Positions 6,474 to 15,362 are shown, counted from the first letter of the stretch. The stretch: DNA of 33,877 nucleotides from an uncultured Clostridia bacterium (GCA_944363555.1 CALVUL010000021.1:1-33877), one strand, 5' to 3'. The notes: generated by a model from the sequence alone, not told the origin. Translations and numbers: made by a program.

Positions 6474-7562
6474 TTATGATTTGACGATCTTTTCGTACAG
6501 CGCGACGAGGCTTTCCTCCGTTTCGCCGTAACTCGCCGTGCCGGAAGGCACGCCGTTCGCCTTCAGAAACAAATCGTTGAAAAAGGAGGACACGCTGTCG
6601 ATAAACCCTTCGTATTTCTCGTAATGCGCCCGCGCGTTTGCATATTCGCGCAATACCTTTTCATCCAGCCGCCCCGCAAGCGTTTCGTACTGCTCCTCGG
6701 GCAGGGCGTTCACCAAGATCGCCGCCGCGTTCATCAGCCCGCTGTAACGGATGTAATCGTCCTCGGAAAGGATGCAGACGGCGTAGGAAACGATATTCGC
6801 CTCGTTTTCCCGCGAAACGCCCTTCGCGTGCGCCATTTCGTGCGCCATGGTCGCGGGAAGTTCGTAAGCGGGGATATTGACGTTGACGTTGGCTTCCGCG
6901 GTGAACGGAAAGTAGATGCCCGTGATGCCGAGATAACTCATGGGAACGGACAGCAATACCGCCTTCGCCCGCACTTCGAAATCGGCGAAATAATTCCCTT
7001 CGAACGCGGCGTAACGGGCGTTTAATCGATCGGCGAGCGCGCCGAAACCGCAGGTCGGCAAAACGTTGCCGTCCGCGTCCCGTTCCAGCCGCGCGGAGGT
7101 TTCGTTGAGGGCGTCCACGTAATATTCCGCCGCCGCGTACAGCGACTGCGGCGTTACGTCGGTTGTAAGCCCCAACGCCTCGTCCGCATGCGCGCGGGCG
7201 TACAGGGGCGCGTACAGCACGCCGAAGGCGAGAAGGACAAAAAGGGCTGCGACGGCAGCGCGGTACAGCCAAAGCCCCGCCCTCGCAAACTCTTTTTTCG
7301 CCGCAAAAACGACGAGCGAGACCAAAAAGAAGGCGCCCCCCGCGACGAGGAACGCCGCGATGAGTTCGTAAAACGATACGGGGATAAAATTCGTCAGCCG
7401 GTTCAACGCGAAACTCAGCCACCGCGTAACGCCTTGCGCGAACACGCGCTCCGCGATAAGCGGAACGCGGGCGAGGGCGTATAAAAGCAGCGCGGCAAGG
7501 CACAGCGCGGAGAGCGTCGCCGCCCGCCGCGGCGGTTTTTTCTTGTACAGTAATTTCATCAT
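6474..7562 (-). CDS. DUF3810 membrane zinc metallopeptidase-like protein
   Basis: About 362 residues with three predicted membrane helices near 15-32, 63-87 and 98-117, followed by a soluble domain. That domain holds a zincin motif, HEMAH (241-245), with a nearby RENEAN segment that probably gives the third ligand. This matches DUF3810, a family of predicted membrane-anchored metallopeptidases of unknown substrate. The frame extends upstream to 7874, but a good promoter with its start point near 7622 lies inside that extension. Translation should therefore start at ATG 7562 (or the adjacent ATG 7559), just before the basic KLLYKKK stretch. The ribosome binding site is only GGGGAA. It is transcribed alone, divergent from a MATE exporter and convergent with the AraC-type gene. 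Confidence 0.82.
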   Translation of the reverse strand: MMKLLYKKKPPRRAATLSALCLAALLLYALARVPLIAERVFAQGVTRWLSFALNRLTNFIPVSFYELIAAFLVAGGAFFLVSLVVFAAKKEFARAGLWLYRAAVAALFVLLAFGVLYAPLYARAHADEALGLTTDVTPQSLYAAAEYYVDALNETSARLERDADGNVLPTCGFGALADRLNARYAAFEGNYFADFEVRAKAVLLSVPMSYLGITGIYFPFTAEANVNVNIPAYELPATMAHEMAHAKGVSRENEANIVSYAVCILSEDDYIRYSGLMNAAAILVNALPEEQYETLAGRLDEKVLREYANARAHYEKYEGFIDSVSSFFNDLFLKANGVPSGTASYGETEESLVALYEKIVKS

Positions 7563-7628
7563 CGTTTTTACTTTTCCCCGCCGCGGCGGCCGCAACCGCG
7601 CTTGCGGCGCCCCCGCAGGCTTTTCATC

Positions 7629-7658
7629 AGTATACCACGGCAAAAAACGCCCTGTCAA
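7629..7658 (-). promoter_or_regulatory. Promoter of the DUF3810 gene
   Basis: Minus-strand TTGACA (7658-7653), 18 bases, TATACT (7634-7629). The predicted start near 7622 gives a leader of about 60 bases and rules out the longer reading frame upstream. Confidence 0.7.
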
Positions 7659-7755
7659 TCCTTTTGAAAAAATTCCGCAAGCGATCGGCGGGCGCGCCTT
7701 CCCCCGCCGCGTGCGAAAACCGCCCGAAAAAAAGATAAAAATTTCCGGCAAACGC

Positions 7756-7784
7756 TTGTTTTTGCCGCCGCGCGGTGCTATAAT
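7756..7784 (+). promoter_or_regulatory. Promoter of the first MATE exporter gene
   Basis: TTGTTT (7756-7761), 17 bases, TATAAT (7779-7784), with TG one base before the -10 box (extended -10). The leader to the ATG at 7916 is about 125 bases. Within it I see no clear riboswitch fold. The rest of the 7563-7915 gap holds only this and the divergent promoter. Confidence 0.7.
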
Positions 7785-7915
7785 GTCTACATCGACGAAA
7801 ACGGCGGATGGTTTTTCCGCCTTTTCAGCGGGAATTTTTTTCCGTGCGCCGCCGGAAGCGGTTCCGCGCCGCAACGTGGCAAAAACAAATTTATACGGAA
7901 AAAAGGGGTTTCGTT

Positions 7916-9313
7916 ATGGAGACGGCGGAGGTCCGACCTAAAAAGAAAAAGCGGGAAATCGACATGTGTACGCGCCCGCTCTTCGGCAAGATCCTGCTCT
8001 TTTTTCTGCCCTTGGCGGCATCGGGCATTCTGCAGCTTTTATACAACGCTGCGGACATCATCACCGTGGGGCAGTTCGCCGACCACACCGCGATGGCGGC
8101 GGTCGGCTCGACGAGTTCCCTCGTCAACCTCATCGTCAACTTGTTCATCGGGCTGAGCGTGGGCGCGCTTTCGGTGATGTCCCGTTGCGTCGGCGCGGGC
8201 GATCGGGAAAAGGCGGATAAAGTGGTGCACACCTCCATACCCGTGGGTTTTCTCAGCGGAATCCTTGTGGGGATCGTCGGGTTTTTCGGCGCGCGGTTCT
8301 TTTTGGAACTCATGGACACCGACGAACTCGTCATCGATCAGGCGACGATTTATTTGCAGATCTATTTCATCGGCATGCCTTTTTCGATGATCTATAACTT
8401 CGGCGCGGCGATCCTGCGCGCCTGCGGCGACACCAAACGCCCCCTTCTCATCCTCGCGGGCGCGGGGCTCATCAACGTGGCGATCAACCTCTGGCTGGTC
8501 ATCGCTTACGGGCTCGGCGTGGTGGGCGTAGGCGTCGGCACCACCGTTTCGCAACTCGTTTCCGCCGTGGCGGTGCTCTTCGTCCTCTGCAGGCAAAAAG
8601 GCTACGGGCAGTTTTCTTTCCGCAGGATCCGCATTCATATCGGCGCGCTGAAAAACATTATCCGCATCGGCCTGCCCGCGGGCATACAGAGCACGATCTT
8701 CAGCCTTTCCAACGTCATCATTCAGTCCTCCATCAACTCTTTCGGCGACATCGCCATGGCGGGCAGCACCGCCGCGGCGAGTCTGGAAGGTTTCGTCTAT
8801 ACCACGATGAACGCCGTTTCGCAGGCGTGTTTGACCTTTACCGCCCAAAATTACGGCGCGAGGAAGTTCGGCAACATCCGCCTCGTTTTGGCGCAGTGTA
8901 TCGGCATCGTTACCGTCATCGGGCTGATCATGGGCGTCGGCGTGTACCTGCTGGCGGATCCTTTGCTCTCCATCTACAACACGGAACCGGAAGTTATCGC
9001 CTTCGGCAGAGAACGGCTGCTGTACGCATGCGCGCCGTATTTTCTGTGCGGACTGATGGAAGTGCTGGTCGGCAGCATCCGCGGCATGGGGCGCTCGCTT
9101 TTGCCGATGATCTTTGCCATCGTCGCCGTATGCGGCGTGCGGATCTTGTGGATCTATACGTTTTTCGCGGCGCAGCGCACGCTGGCGATGCTGTTTATAT
9201 CCTACCCCGTATCGTGGCTGGCGGCGGTCGCCATGCACCTTTGCACGTTTATTTTCGTTTCGAAAAAGGTAAAAAAGGAATTAAAACTGACCGAAGAACG
9301 CCCCGCGGCGTAA
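7916..9313 (+). CDS. MATE-family efflux transporter (first copy)
   Basis: A 465-residue polytopic membrane protein of the multidrug and toxic compound extrusion family. It has about twelve hydrophobic segments in two similar halves, with PLAASGILQLLYNAADIITV near the N-terminus and the corresponding GLPAGIQSTIFSLSNVIIQS opening the second half. MATE proteins export cationic drugs or metabolites using sodium or proton gradients; the substrate cannot be told. The start at 7916 follows AAGGGG; the frame runs further upstream but overlaps the promoter. The N-terminus is very basic (RPKKKKR). It is monocistronic, with its own promoter and a terminator. A second, only distantly similar MATE gene lies about 1.2 kb downstream on the same strand. 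Confidence 0.92.
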   Translation: METAEVRPKKKKREIDMCTRPLFGKILLFFLPLAASGILQLLYNAADIITVGQFADHTAMAAVGSTSSLVNLIVNLFIGLSVGALSVMSRCVGAGDREKADKVVHTSIPVGFLSGILVGIVGFFGARFFLELMDTDELVIDQATIYLQIYFIGMPFSMIYNFGAAILRACGDTKRPLLILAGAGLINVAINLWLVIAYGLGVVGVGVGTTVSQLVSAVAVLFVLCRQKGYGQFSFRRIRIHIGALKNIIRIGLPAGIQSTIFSLSNVIIQSSINSFGDIAMAGSTAAASLEGFVYTTMNAVSQACLTFTAQNYGARKFGNIRLVLAQCIGIVTVIGLIMGVGVYLLADPLLSIYNTEPEVIAFGRERLLYACAPYFLCGLMEVLVGSIRGMGRSLLPMIFAIVAVCGVRILWIYTFFAAQRTLAMLFISYPVSWLAAVAMHLCTFIFVSKKVKKELKLTEERPAA

Positions 9314-9329
9314 AAATTTCAATAAAAGC

Positions 9330-9368
9330 CCTTCGGGCGGGAGAAACTTCTCCCGCCCGAGGGGGTTT
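9330..9368. terminator. Terminator after the first MATE gene
   Basis: A 12-bp perfect stem (9333-9344 with 9349-9360), extendable by a few pairs, then GGGGGTTTT. It lies just before the end of the convergent NERD gene (9375). Confidence 0.75.
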
Positions 9369-9374
9369 TGTAAG

Positions 9375-10118
9375 TCAATCAAGGTTTTTGGTAAACCTGC
9401 AATCGGGATAATTCGAACATTCGAAAAAGCACCCGTCTTTACCGTTTCGTAAAAGCAGTTTTGCACCGCACCTCGGACAAATGCCCGATCGGATTTTATT
9501 CCGTTTGTCCCGAATTTGCGCGATATGTTCTTTTTTGGTGATCCGGCTTTCGTTTTTCAATTTTATAAGTTTTTCATAAAAATTTTGCATTTGTTCCGGC
9601 GTTAAATTTAATCCGGTGTCCCGCCTTTTAATAACGGATAAAGTACGAACATCAAAAACGTTTTCTGCCGACACCCGAGAAATATCGGCGCGCCGTAAAA
9701 ATACGACTACGTTAAAAAATATATTTTTTTCATCTAAATATTCCGCTAATCTGTAAATATGCGTGGCGTTTTGTTTTACGGGATTATAAAATTTATTTTT
9801 CTCGTTTCCGTACGCTAAAACCTGCGTCCATTCCCGTCGCCTTGCGTCGCCGTATATCCGCCCCGAAAAATTCTTCGTTTCGATAACCCATATCCCGTGT
9901 TTGTTGATAAGGACATGATCGATCTGACAGGAATTGCCGTTTTTATCCGAAAACAACAAATCGTGAATCACGTATTGCTCGCCGTCAATTGTCCTGCCTA
10001 AAATGCGCGCTACAATCGTTTCTCCCTTAGCGCCGCGGGTTTCAGGCGATTTTATAAACTTTACAATAACTACCGCTATCAAACACACTGCGGCAATACT
10101 CAAATAAAACGCAAACAT
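9375..10118 (-). CDS. NERD-domain nuclease-related protein with C-terminal zinc ribbon
   Basis: 247 residues. An N-terminal membrane segment (about 3-22) is followed by a NERD domain: GAKGE at its start and the core QIDHVLINKHGIWVIETKNF, in which Asp of QIDH and the ETK motif match the catalytic pattern of PD-(D/E)XK-type nuclease folds. The C-terminus is a topoisomerase-type zinc ribbon, CPRCGAKLLLRNGKDGCFFECSNYPDC with the last pair about 18 residues after the first. NERD proteins are thought to process nucleic acids; functions are mostly unproven and some lie in defence or mobile regions. The gene is clearly richer in A and T than its neighbours and sits next to a tRNA gene, which suggests acquisition. 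It has its own promoter and starts at ATG 10118 with GGGGAAA upstream. Confidence 0.85.
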   Translation of the reverse strand: MFAFYLSIAAVCLIAVVIVKFIKSPETRGAKGETIVARILGRTIDGEQYVIHDLLFSDKNGNSCQIDHVLINKHGIWVIETKNFSGRIYGDARRREWTQVLAYGNEKNKFYNPVKQNATHIYRLAEYLDEKNIFFNVVVFLRRADISRVSAENVFDVRTLSVIKRRDTGLNLTPEQMQNFYEKLIKLKNESRITKKEHIAQIRDKRNKIRSGICPRCGAKLLLRNGKDGCFFECSNYPDCRFTKNLD

Positions 10119-10142
10119 ATGAAACCGTTTCCCCTTTTTTTA

Positions 10143-10171
10143 ATTATAACATATATTTTTTTCGATTGCAA
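10143..10171 (-). promoter_or_regulatory. Promoter of the NERD gene
   Basis: Minus-strand TTGCAA (10171-10166), 17 bases, TATAAT (10148-10143). The leader is about 20 bases and includes a small GAAACGGTTTC palindrome (10120-10130) next to the start codon. Confidence 0.7.
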
Positions 10172-10190
10172 CGCATCAATTCGTTTGCCG

Positions 10191-10239
10191 TTATAAAAGC
10201 AAAGCGGCAAAGAGTTTTTTCTCTTTGCCGCTTTGCTTT
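10191..10239 (-). terminator. Terminator of the tRNA-Val gene
   Basis: A perfect 19-bp stem (10196-10214 with 10221-10239) with a six-base loop begins at the last base of the tRNA CCA end. It is followed on the minus strand by TTTTATAA. Confidence 0.8.
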
Positions 10240-10315
10240 GGTGGGAACGGTAAGACTCGAACTTATGACCTCATGCATGTCAAGCATGCGCTCTAACCAA
10301 CTGAGCTACGCTCCC
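10239..10315 (-). tRNA. tRNA-Val (anticodon GAC)
   Basis: On the minus strand a 77-base cloverleaf folds with acceptor GGGAGCG/CGTTCCC (one G-U pair), D-arm GCTC/GAGC, anticodon stem CATGC/GCATG around the loop TTGACAT, a 5-base variable loop, T-arm with TTCGAGT, and an encoded CCA end. The anticodon in the loop is GAC, reading valine codons GUC and GUU. The outermost T-stem pair is an A-C mismatch. It has its own promoter and terminator and stands alone. Confidence 0.93.
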
Positions 10316-10326
10316 GAACGCATAAT

Positions 10327-10355
10327 ATTTTACCATAGCCGCCCGCGAAAGTCAA
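10327..10355 (-). promoter_or_regulatory. Promoter of the tRNA-Val gene
   Basis: Minus-strand TTGACT (10355-10350), 17 bases, TAAAAT (10332-10327), ending 11 bases before the mature tRNA 5' end. Confidence 0.7.
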
Positions 10356-10412
10356 GTTTATCGGGAAGAATTTTAAAAGTTAAAAATTCCCGAGGCAAAT
10401 TCTTTTTTTCGA

Positions 10413-10441
10413 TTGACTTTTGCCCCGCTTGCTGTTACAAT
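10413..10441 (+). promoter_or_regulatory. Promoter of the second MATE exporter gene
   Basis: TTGACT (10413-10418), 17 bases, TACAAT (10436-10441), about 48 bases before the ATG. Confidence 0.7.
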
Positions 10442-10488
10442 CAAAGGCGTTCGGCGGAAAAGATTTCCGCATCAAAGGCGGCTAAAAG

Positions 10489-11850
10489 ATGAAATCGCTC
10501 GATTTGGGCAGCAACAGGGCGGCGGTTACCGTGATGAAACTCGCCTTCCCCGCGATGCTGGCGCAGTTTATCAGTGTGCTTTATTCCATCGTTGACAGGA
10601 TGTTCGTGGGCAACATCGCGGAGATCGGCGATATCGCTCTCGCGGGGCTCGGCGTCTGCGCGCCGATCACCACGCTGATTTCCGCCTTTGCCTCCCTCGT
10701 GGGATTCGGCGGCGCACCCCTCTTCGCCATGGCGCTCGGCGAAGGCAGGGACCCCGCTGCGAAAAAGATCCTTTCCAACGCGCTTATCTGTCTGCTCGCC
10801 ATCGCCGCCGCCGTAACCGCCGTAACCTTCGCGCTGATGGATCCGCTGCTGACGGCGTTCGGCGCCAGCGAAAACACCTTCGTATACGCGAAACAGTATC
10901 TTTCCGTATACGTTGCGGGGGCAATCGTTTCCGTCACCGCCGTGGGGCTCAACCAGTTCATCGTCGCGCAGGGCTATTCCGCGGCGGGAATGTTCACCAC
11001 CGTCATCGGCGCCGTCGCCAACGTGGCGCTCGACCCCTTGTTCATCTTCACCTTCGGCATGGACGTTACCGGCGCGGCGCTCGCCACGGTGATCTCGCAG
11101 TTTTTATCCTTTCTTTTCGTCGTCGGCTTTCTGCTGAAAAAATCCACGAAAATACGCCTTTCCTTTTCGAAACCGGACGGGAAGCTCGTCGGCAAGATCT
11201 TCCGCTACGGGGCGTCCCCCTTCTTCATCCTCGCCACGGACAGTTTGGTCATCATCGTTTCCAACATGGTGCTGAAAGCCTACGGCGGGGCGGACGGCGA
11301 CAAGTGGATCACCGTTTCCACCATCGTGCAGTCCTTTATGTCCGCGATCACCATGCCGCTGCTGGGCATCAGCACGGGCACGCAGCCGGCGCTCGCGTAT
11401 AATTACGGCGCGAAAAACATCCCCCTGCTCAAAAGGGCGGAACGCTCCATCGTCATTCTGGCGCTGTCGTTTACGGGGATCATGTTCGCGCTTTCCTTCC
11501 CTCTGGCGCGCCCCGTGGCGGGGCTGTTTTCCGGCAACGAAGAGATCGTTTCCCTGTCGGCATGGGGGATCCGCGTCTATATGATCGGCATCATCCCCCT
11601 TTCCCTGCAATACGCCTTTGTGGACGGAATGACGGGGCTCGGGCAGCCGAAATACGCCTTCATCCTGTCGATGACCCGCAAACTGGTGGTGTTTTTGGGC
11701 TGTTTGCTGATTTTGCCCCGCTTCTGGGGCGCGGAAGCGGCGTTCTACGCCGAACCGATCGCCGATATTTTCGGGGCGTGTTTCAGCACGGCGGTATTCG
11801 CCGTGTTATTCCCGAAGATCCTGAAAAAACGGCAGAACGAAAACGCTTGA
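10489..11850 (+). CDS. MATE-family efflux transporter (second copy)
   Basis: A 453-residue membrane protein with the two-half, roughly twelve-helix layout of MATE exporters. MKLAFPAMLAQFISVLYSIV opens the first half, with DRMFVGNI next; IFRYGASPFFILATDSLVII opens the second. It fits the DinF/NorM-like branch found widely in Clostridia. The start at 10489 follows AAAGGCGG; a promoter lies directly upstream. It is a single-gene transcript ended by a bidirectional terminator shared with ppdK. Substrate is unknown; likely roles are export of drugs or cationic metabolites. It differs clearly in sequence from the first MATE protein, so the pair is not a recent duplication. Confidence 0.92.
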   Translation: MKSLDLGSNRAAVTVMKLAFPAMLAQFISVLYSIVDRMFVGNIAEIGDIALAGLGVCAPITTLISAFASLVGFGGAPLFAMALGEGRDPAAKKILSNALICLLAIAAAVTAVTFALMDPLLTAFGASENTFVYAKQYLSVYVAGAIVSVTAVGLNQFIVAQGYSAAGMFTTVIGAVANVALDPLFIFTFGMDVTGAALATVISQFLSFLFVVGFLLKKSTKIRLSFSKPDGKLVGKIFRYGASPFFILATDSLVIIVSNMVLKAYGGADGDKWITVSTIVQSFMSAITMPLLGISTGTQPALAYNYGAKNIPLLKRAERSIVILALSFTGIMFALSFPLARPVAGLFSGNEEIVSLSAWGIRVYMIGIIPLSLQYAFVDGMTGLGQPKYAFILSMTRKLVVFLGCLLILPRFWGAEAAFYAEPIADIFGACFSTAVFAVLFPKILKKRQNENA

Positions 11851-11875
11851 TCCGCCGCAAACCAGACCGCGGCGC

Positions 11876-11914
11876 AAAAAAGGCGCGGGGCTTTACGCCC
11901 TGCGCCTTTTCGCG
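11876..11914. terminator. Bidirectional terminator between MATE and ppdK
   Basis: A hairpin pairs AAAAGGCGCGGGGC with GCCCTGCGCCTTTT (one G-U pair). U-runs exist on both strands, TTTT on plus and TTTTTT on minus, so it serves the convergent MATE gene and the end of the ppdK operon. Confidence 0.85.
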
Positions 11915-11924
11915 TTATGCTTGT

Positions 11925-14558
11925 TTATTTCGCGCCCTTTCGTTTCAGCGCCGCCTGCGCCGCGGCGAGCCGCGCCGCGGGAACGCGGTAAGGCGAACAG
12001 GAAACGTAATCCAGCCCCACCTCTTCGCAGAATTCGATGGTGGAAGGATCGCCGCCGTGCTCGCCGCAGATGCCGAGTTTGAGATCGTGCCGCGTCTTTC
12101 TGCCGAGTTCCGCCGCAAGTTTTACGAATTTGCCCACGCCCGCCGTGTCGAGCCGCGAGAAGGGGTCGCTTTCGTAGATCTTTTTCTCGTAATAGGCGGA
12201 AAGGAATTTTCCGGCGTCGTCGCGGCTGAACCCGAAGGTCATCTGCGTGAGATCGTTGGTGCCGAAGGAGAAGAATTCCGCTTCCTTTGCGATCTCGTCC
12301 GCCGTGATCGCCGCCCGCGGGATCTCGATCATGGTGCCCACTTTATAGGAAAGTTTCATGCCCGCCTTCGCAAAGCACTCTTCCGCCGTTTCGGTAACGA
12401 CCGCCTTGACGTAGGCGAGTTCTTTCACTTCGCCGACGAGGGGGATCATGATCTCCGGCACGATGTCCCATTCGGGGTGGCGTTTTTTCACCGCCAGCGC
12501 CGCGCCGATGACGGCGCGCGTCTGCATCGCCGCGATCTCCGGATACGTTACCGCAAGGCGGCAGCCGCGGTGCCCCATCATGGGGTTGAATTCGTGCAGC
12601 CCCGCGATAATGTGTTTGAGTTCCGCAACGTCCATATCCATCTCGTCCGCAAGGGCGCGGATCTCCGCCTCCGCCGTCGGCAGAAATTCGTGCAGCGGCG
12701 GATCCAGAAACCGTATGGTTACGGGCAGACCCTCCATCGCCTCGTACAGCGCTTCGAAATCCCCCTGCTGCATGGGCAACAGTTCCGCAAGCGCCGCCTC
12801 GCGCTGCTGTACGGTGGAGGCGACGATCATCTTGCGCATGGCGAAGATGCGCCCCGCCTCGAAGAACATGTGCTCCGTACGGCACAGCCCGATGCCTTCC
12901 GCGCCGAACGCCCGCGCCTGTTTCGCGTCCTTCGGCGTATCGGCGTTGGTGCGCACCTTTAATCTGCGGTAGCGATCCGCCCACTTCATGATCCTGCCGA
13001 AACTGCCCGATACCGTGGCGGCGACGGTGGGGATCTCCCCGCCGTAGACGTTGCCGGTAGAGCCGTCGAGGGAAATGTAATCTCCCTCCTTAAACGTATG
13101 ACCCGCAAGGGTAAAGACCTTGTTTTCCTCGTCGATCTTGATGTCCCCGCAGCCGGACACGCAGCAGGTGCCCATGCCGCGCGCCACCACCGCCGCGTGG
13201 GAGGTCATCCCCCCGCGCACCGTCAGAATGCCCTGCGCGTAATGCATGCCCTCGATGTCCTCCGGCGAAGTTTCCAGCCGCACGAGCACCACTTTTTCTT
13301 TCAGGTCGCGGGCGCGGCGGGTCGCCTCTTCCGCGGTGAACACCACCTTGCCGCACGCCGCGCCCGGGGAAGCGGGCAGGGCGGTCGCCAGCGGCTTCGC
13401 CTTTTTGAGGGCGGCGGCGTCGAACTGCGGGTGCAGGAGGGAATCGAGCTGCTTTGCGTCGATCATCAGAACCGCCTCCTCTTCCGTGCGCATCTTTTCG
13501 TCCACCAGATCGCACGCCACCCTGACGGCGGCTTCCGCCGTGCGCTTGCCGTTGCGGGTCTGCAGCATATAGAGTTTGCCTTCCTCGATGGTAAACTCCA
13601 TATCCTGCATGTCACGGTAATGTTTTTCCAGCCGCTCCACGATGTCTTTGAACTGCGCGTACGCGGCGGGGTTGTCCTTTTTCAGCATGTCGATGGGCTG
13701 GGGCGTGCGCACGCCGGCGACGACGTCCTCCCCCTGCGCGTTCATCAGATATTCGCCGTACAGCCCCTTTTCGCCGGTGGAGGGATTGCGGGAAAACGCC
13801 ACGCCCGTGCCCGAGGTGTTGCCCATATTGCCGAACACCATCATCTGCACGTTGACCGCCGTGCCCCAGTCGCCGGGAATGTCGTTCATGCGGCGGTAAT
13901 AGACGGCGCGGGGGTTGTCCCACGAGCGGAACACCGCCTTGATCGCCCCCATCAGCTGCTGTTTAGGATCCGCGGGGAAATCGCTGCCGATCTTTTCTTT
14001 ATATTCCGCCTTGAACTGTTCGGCGAGTTCTTTCAGATCGTCGGCGGAAAGTTCGGTGTCGAGTTTCACGCCTTTTCTTTCCTTCATCTCGTCGATGAGC
14101 GTTTCAAAATACTTTTTGCCGACTTCCATCACGACGTCGGAATACATCTGGATGAACCGGCGGTAGGAATCGTAGGCGAAACGGCGGTTTCCCGTCTTTT
14201 CGGCAACGCGTTCGGCGACCTCGTCGTTCATGCCGAGATTGAGAATGGTATCCATCATCCCCGGCATGGACGCGCGCGCGCCGGAACGCACCGATACCAG
14301 CAGGGGATTTTCCGTATCGCCGAACTTTTTGCCGGTGATCTTTTCCAGTTTGCCGATATACTCCATGATCTGCGCGGAGATCTCTTCGTTGATCTTCTCC
14401 CCGTCCCTGTAATACTGCGTACAAGCCTCCGTGGTGATGGTGAACCCCTGCGGTACGGGCATTCCCAGCCCCGTCATCTCCGCAAGGTTCGCCCCCTTGC
14501 CTCCCAAAAGCTCGCGCATGCTGCCGTTCCCTTCGCTGAACAGGTAAACGTACTTCAT
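11925..14558 (-). CDS. ppdK: Pyruvate, phosphate dikinase
   Basis: This enzyme interconverts ATP + pyruvate + phosphate with AMP + PEP + pyrophosphate in the cytoplasm, working in glycolysis or gluconeogenesis in anaerobes. The 877-residue length is that of the family. The N-terminal nucleotide-binding domain begins with GGKGANLAEM; the swivelling phosphohistidine domain has GGMTSHAAVVARGMG with His454; the C-terminal TIM barrel ends with CGEHGGDP, whose Cys831 sits where the catalytic cysteine is in the Clostridium symbiosum enzyme. The start at 14558 follows AAGGAGGAGACA, better than the in-frame ATG 11 codons upstream. It is the last gene of the yqfC-recO operon, 54 bases after recO. No clear separate promoter was seen in that gap. 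Confidence 0.97.
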   Translation of the reverse strand: MKYVYLFSEGNGSMRELLGGKGANLAEMTGLGMPVPQGFTITTEACTQYYRDGEKINEEISAQIMEYIGKLEKITGKKFGDTENPLLVSVRSGARASMPGMMDTILNLGMNDEVAERVAEKTGNRRFAYDSYRRFIQMYSDVVMEVGKKYFETLIDEMKERKGVKLDTELSADDLKELAEQFKAEYKEKIGSDFPADPKQQLMGAIKAVFRSWDNPRAVYYRRMNDIPGDWGTAVNVQMMVFGNMGNTSGTGVAFSRNPSTGEKGLYGEYLMNAQGEDVVAGVRTPQPIDMLKKDNPAAYAQFKDIVERLEKHYRDMQDMEFTIEEGKLYMLQTRNGKRTAEAAVRVACDLVDEKMRTEEEAVLMIDAKQLDSLLHPQFDAAALKKAKPLATALPASPGAACGKVVFTAEEATRRARDLKEKVVLVRLETSPEDIEGMHYAQGILTVRGGMTSHAAVVARGMGTCCVSGCGDIKIDEENKVFTLAGHTFKEGDYISLDGSTGNVYGGEIPTVAATVSGSFGRIMKWADRYRRLKVRTNADTPKDAKQARAFGAEGIGLCRTEHMFFEAGRIFAMRKMIVASTVQQREAALAELLPMQQGDFEALYEAMEGLPVTIRFLDPPLHEFLPTAEAEIRALADEMDMDVAELKHIIAGLHEFNPMMGHRGCRLAVTYPEIAAMQTRAVIGAALAVKKRHPEWDIVPEIMIPLVGEVKELAYVKAVVTETAEECFAKAGMKLSYKVGTMIEIPRAAITADEIAKEAEFFSFGTNDLTQMTFGFSRDDAGKFLSAYYEKKIYESDPFSRLDTAGVGKFVKLAAELGRKTRHDLKLGICGEHGGDPSTIEFCEEVGLDYVSCSPYRVPAARLAAAQAALKRKGAK

Positions 14559-14612
14559 TGTCTCCTCCTTACAAAAAATTCTATAAAACAATCCGCCGAC
14601 GCGGTCGTTTCC

Positions 14613-15362
14613 TTAAAATACGCCCTCGCAGAGTTTTATAAACGCTTTGAGAGACGAAAGTTCCCCGCCCGCCGCCGTCAGAAGAAAGCGGTTGATCAGG
14701 CGCAGGGCGCGGAGATAATAGCCCTTTTCGACGCCAAGTTCTTCAAAAAAACTTTCCTGCGGCGTTTCCTCCCCGCCGCGCAGCGCCAGAAGTAGTTTAT
14801 AGGTGTCGCGGCTGAGTTCCTTCGCCCCTTCCCCGCGGCAATCCTCGCAGTACACGCTGCCCTCGCCGAAATCGAAAAAAGGGCGGCGCGGAACTTCCCC
14901 GCACCCCGCGCAGCCGTCGAGCCGCAGCGAATAGCCGATCTCCTTCAGCCCGCCGGAAAGATACCACGCGAGGGCGCCTTCCGCGCGCACGGGGGTGTAG
15001 GCGAGGGCGCTTAAAAAGCGCGCCGTTGCGGAAAACAATGCGGCGTGCACGACGTTTTCGGGGCAGAACCGTTTCACGAATTCCGCCGCCGCCCCCGCCG
15101 CGTAATAGCGGAAAAGATCCTCGCGCAGGGGGTAAAAACTGTCGTTGAGCGAGGCGTTGGCAACGCTTTTCAAACTGCCTTCCGTGAGGATATATTCGGC
15201 AAAACAAAAAGGCTCGGCAGCGAACTTCAACTTCGCGCCTGCCTTTTTCACGCCGCGGATTTTTGCCGAAATTACCCCCTGTTCCAAGGAAAACAACGTC
15301 AATATTTTGTCGTTATCGGCATAATCGACGCTCTTGATCATCAGTGCGTTTACTTTCAGCAT
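14613..15362 (-). CDS. recO: DNA repair protein RecO
   Basis: RecO anneals single-stranded DNA and helps RecR load RecA in recombinational repair. The 249-residue protein has the usual N-terminal OB-fold (about 1-80, with ALMIKSVDYADNDKILTLFS) and a helical domain with a four-cysteine zinc site, CAGC and CEDC, in the C-terminal half. Length is normal. It follows yqzL by 11 bases in the era-yqzL-recO order common in Bacillota, and precedes ppdK. It starts with ATG 15362. Confidence 0.93.
   Translation of the reverse strand: MLKVNALMIKSVDYADNDKILTLFSLEQGVISAKIRGVKKAGAKLKFAAEPFCFAEYILTEGSLKSVANASLNDSFYPLREDLFRYYAAGAAAEFVKRFCPENVVHAALFSATARFLSALAYTPVRAEGALAWYLSGGLKEIGYSLRLDGCAGCGEVPRRPFFDFGEGSVYCEDCRGEGAKELSRDTYKLLLALRGGEETPQESFFEELGVEKGYYLRALRLINRFLLTAAGGELSSLKAFIKLCEGVF

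Noticed and set aside
7563..7874. N-terminal extension of the DUF3810 protein by about 104 residues
   Set aside because: A good promoter for this gene lies inside the extension, so it is upstream of the transcript start.
7785..7915. Riboswitch (for example guanidine type) in the leader of the first MATE gene
   Set aside because: I could not find the conserved elements of a known class in these 130 bases.
10239..10315. tRNA attachment site for an integrated element
   Set aside because: No integrase gene and no repeated tRNA 3' end were found near the NERD gene.
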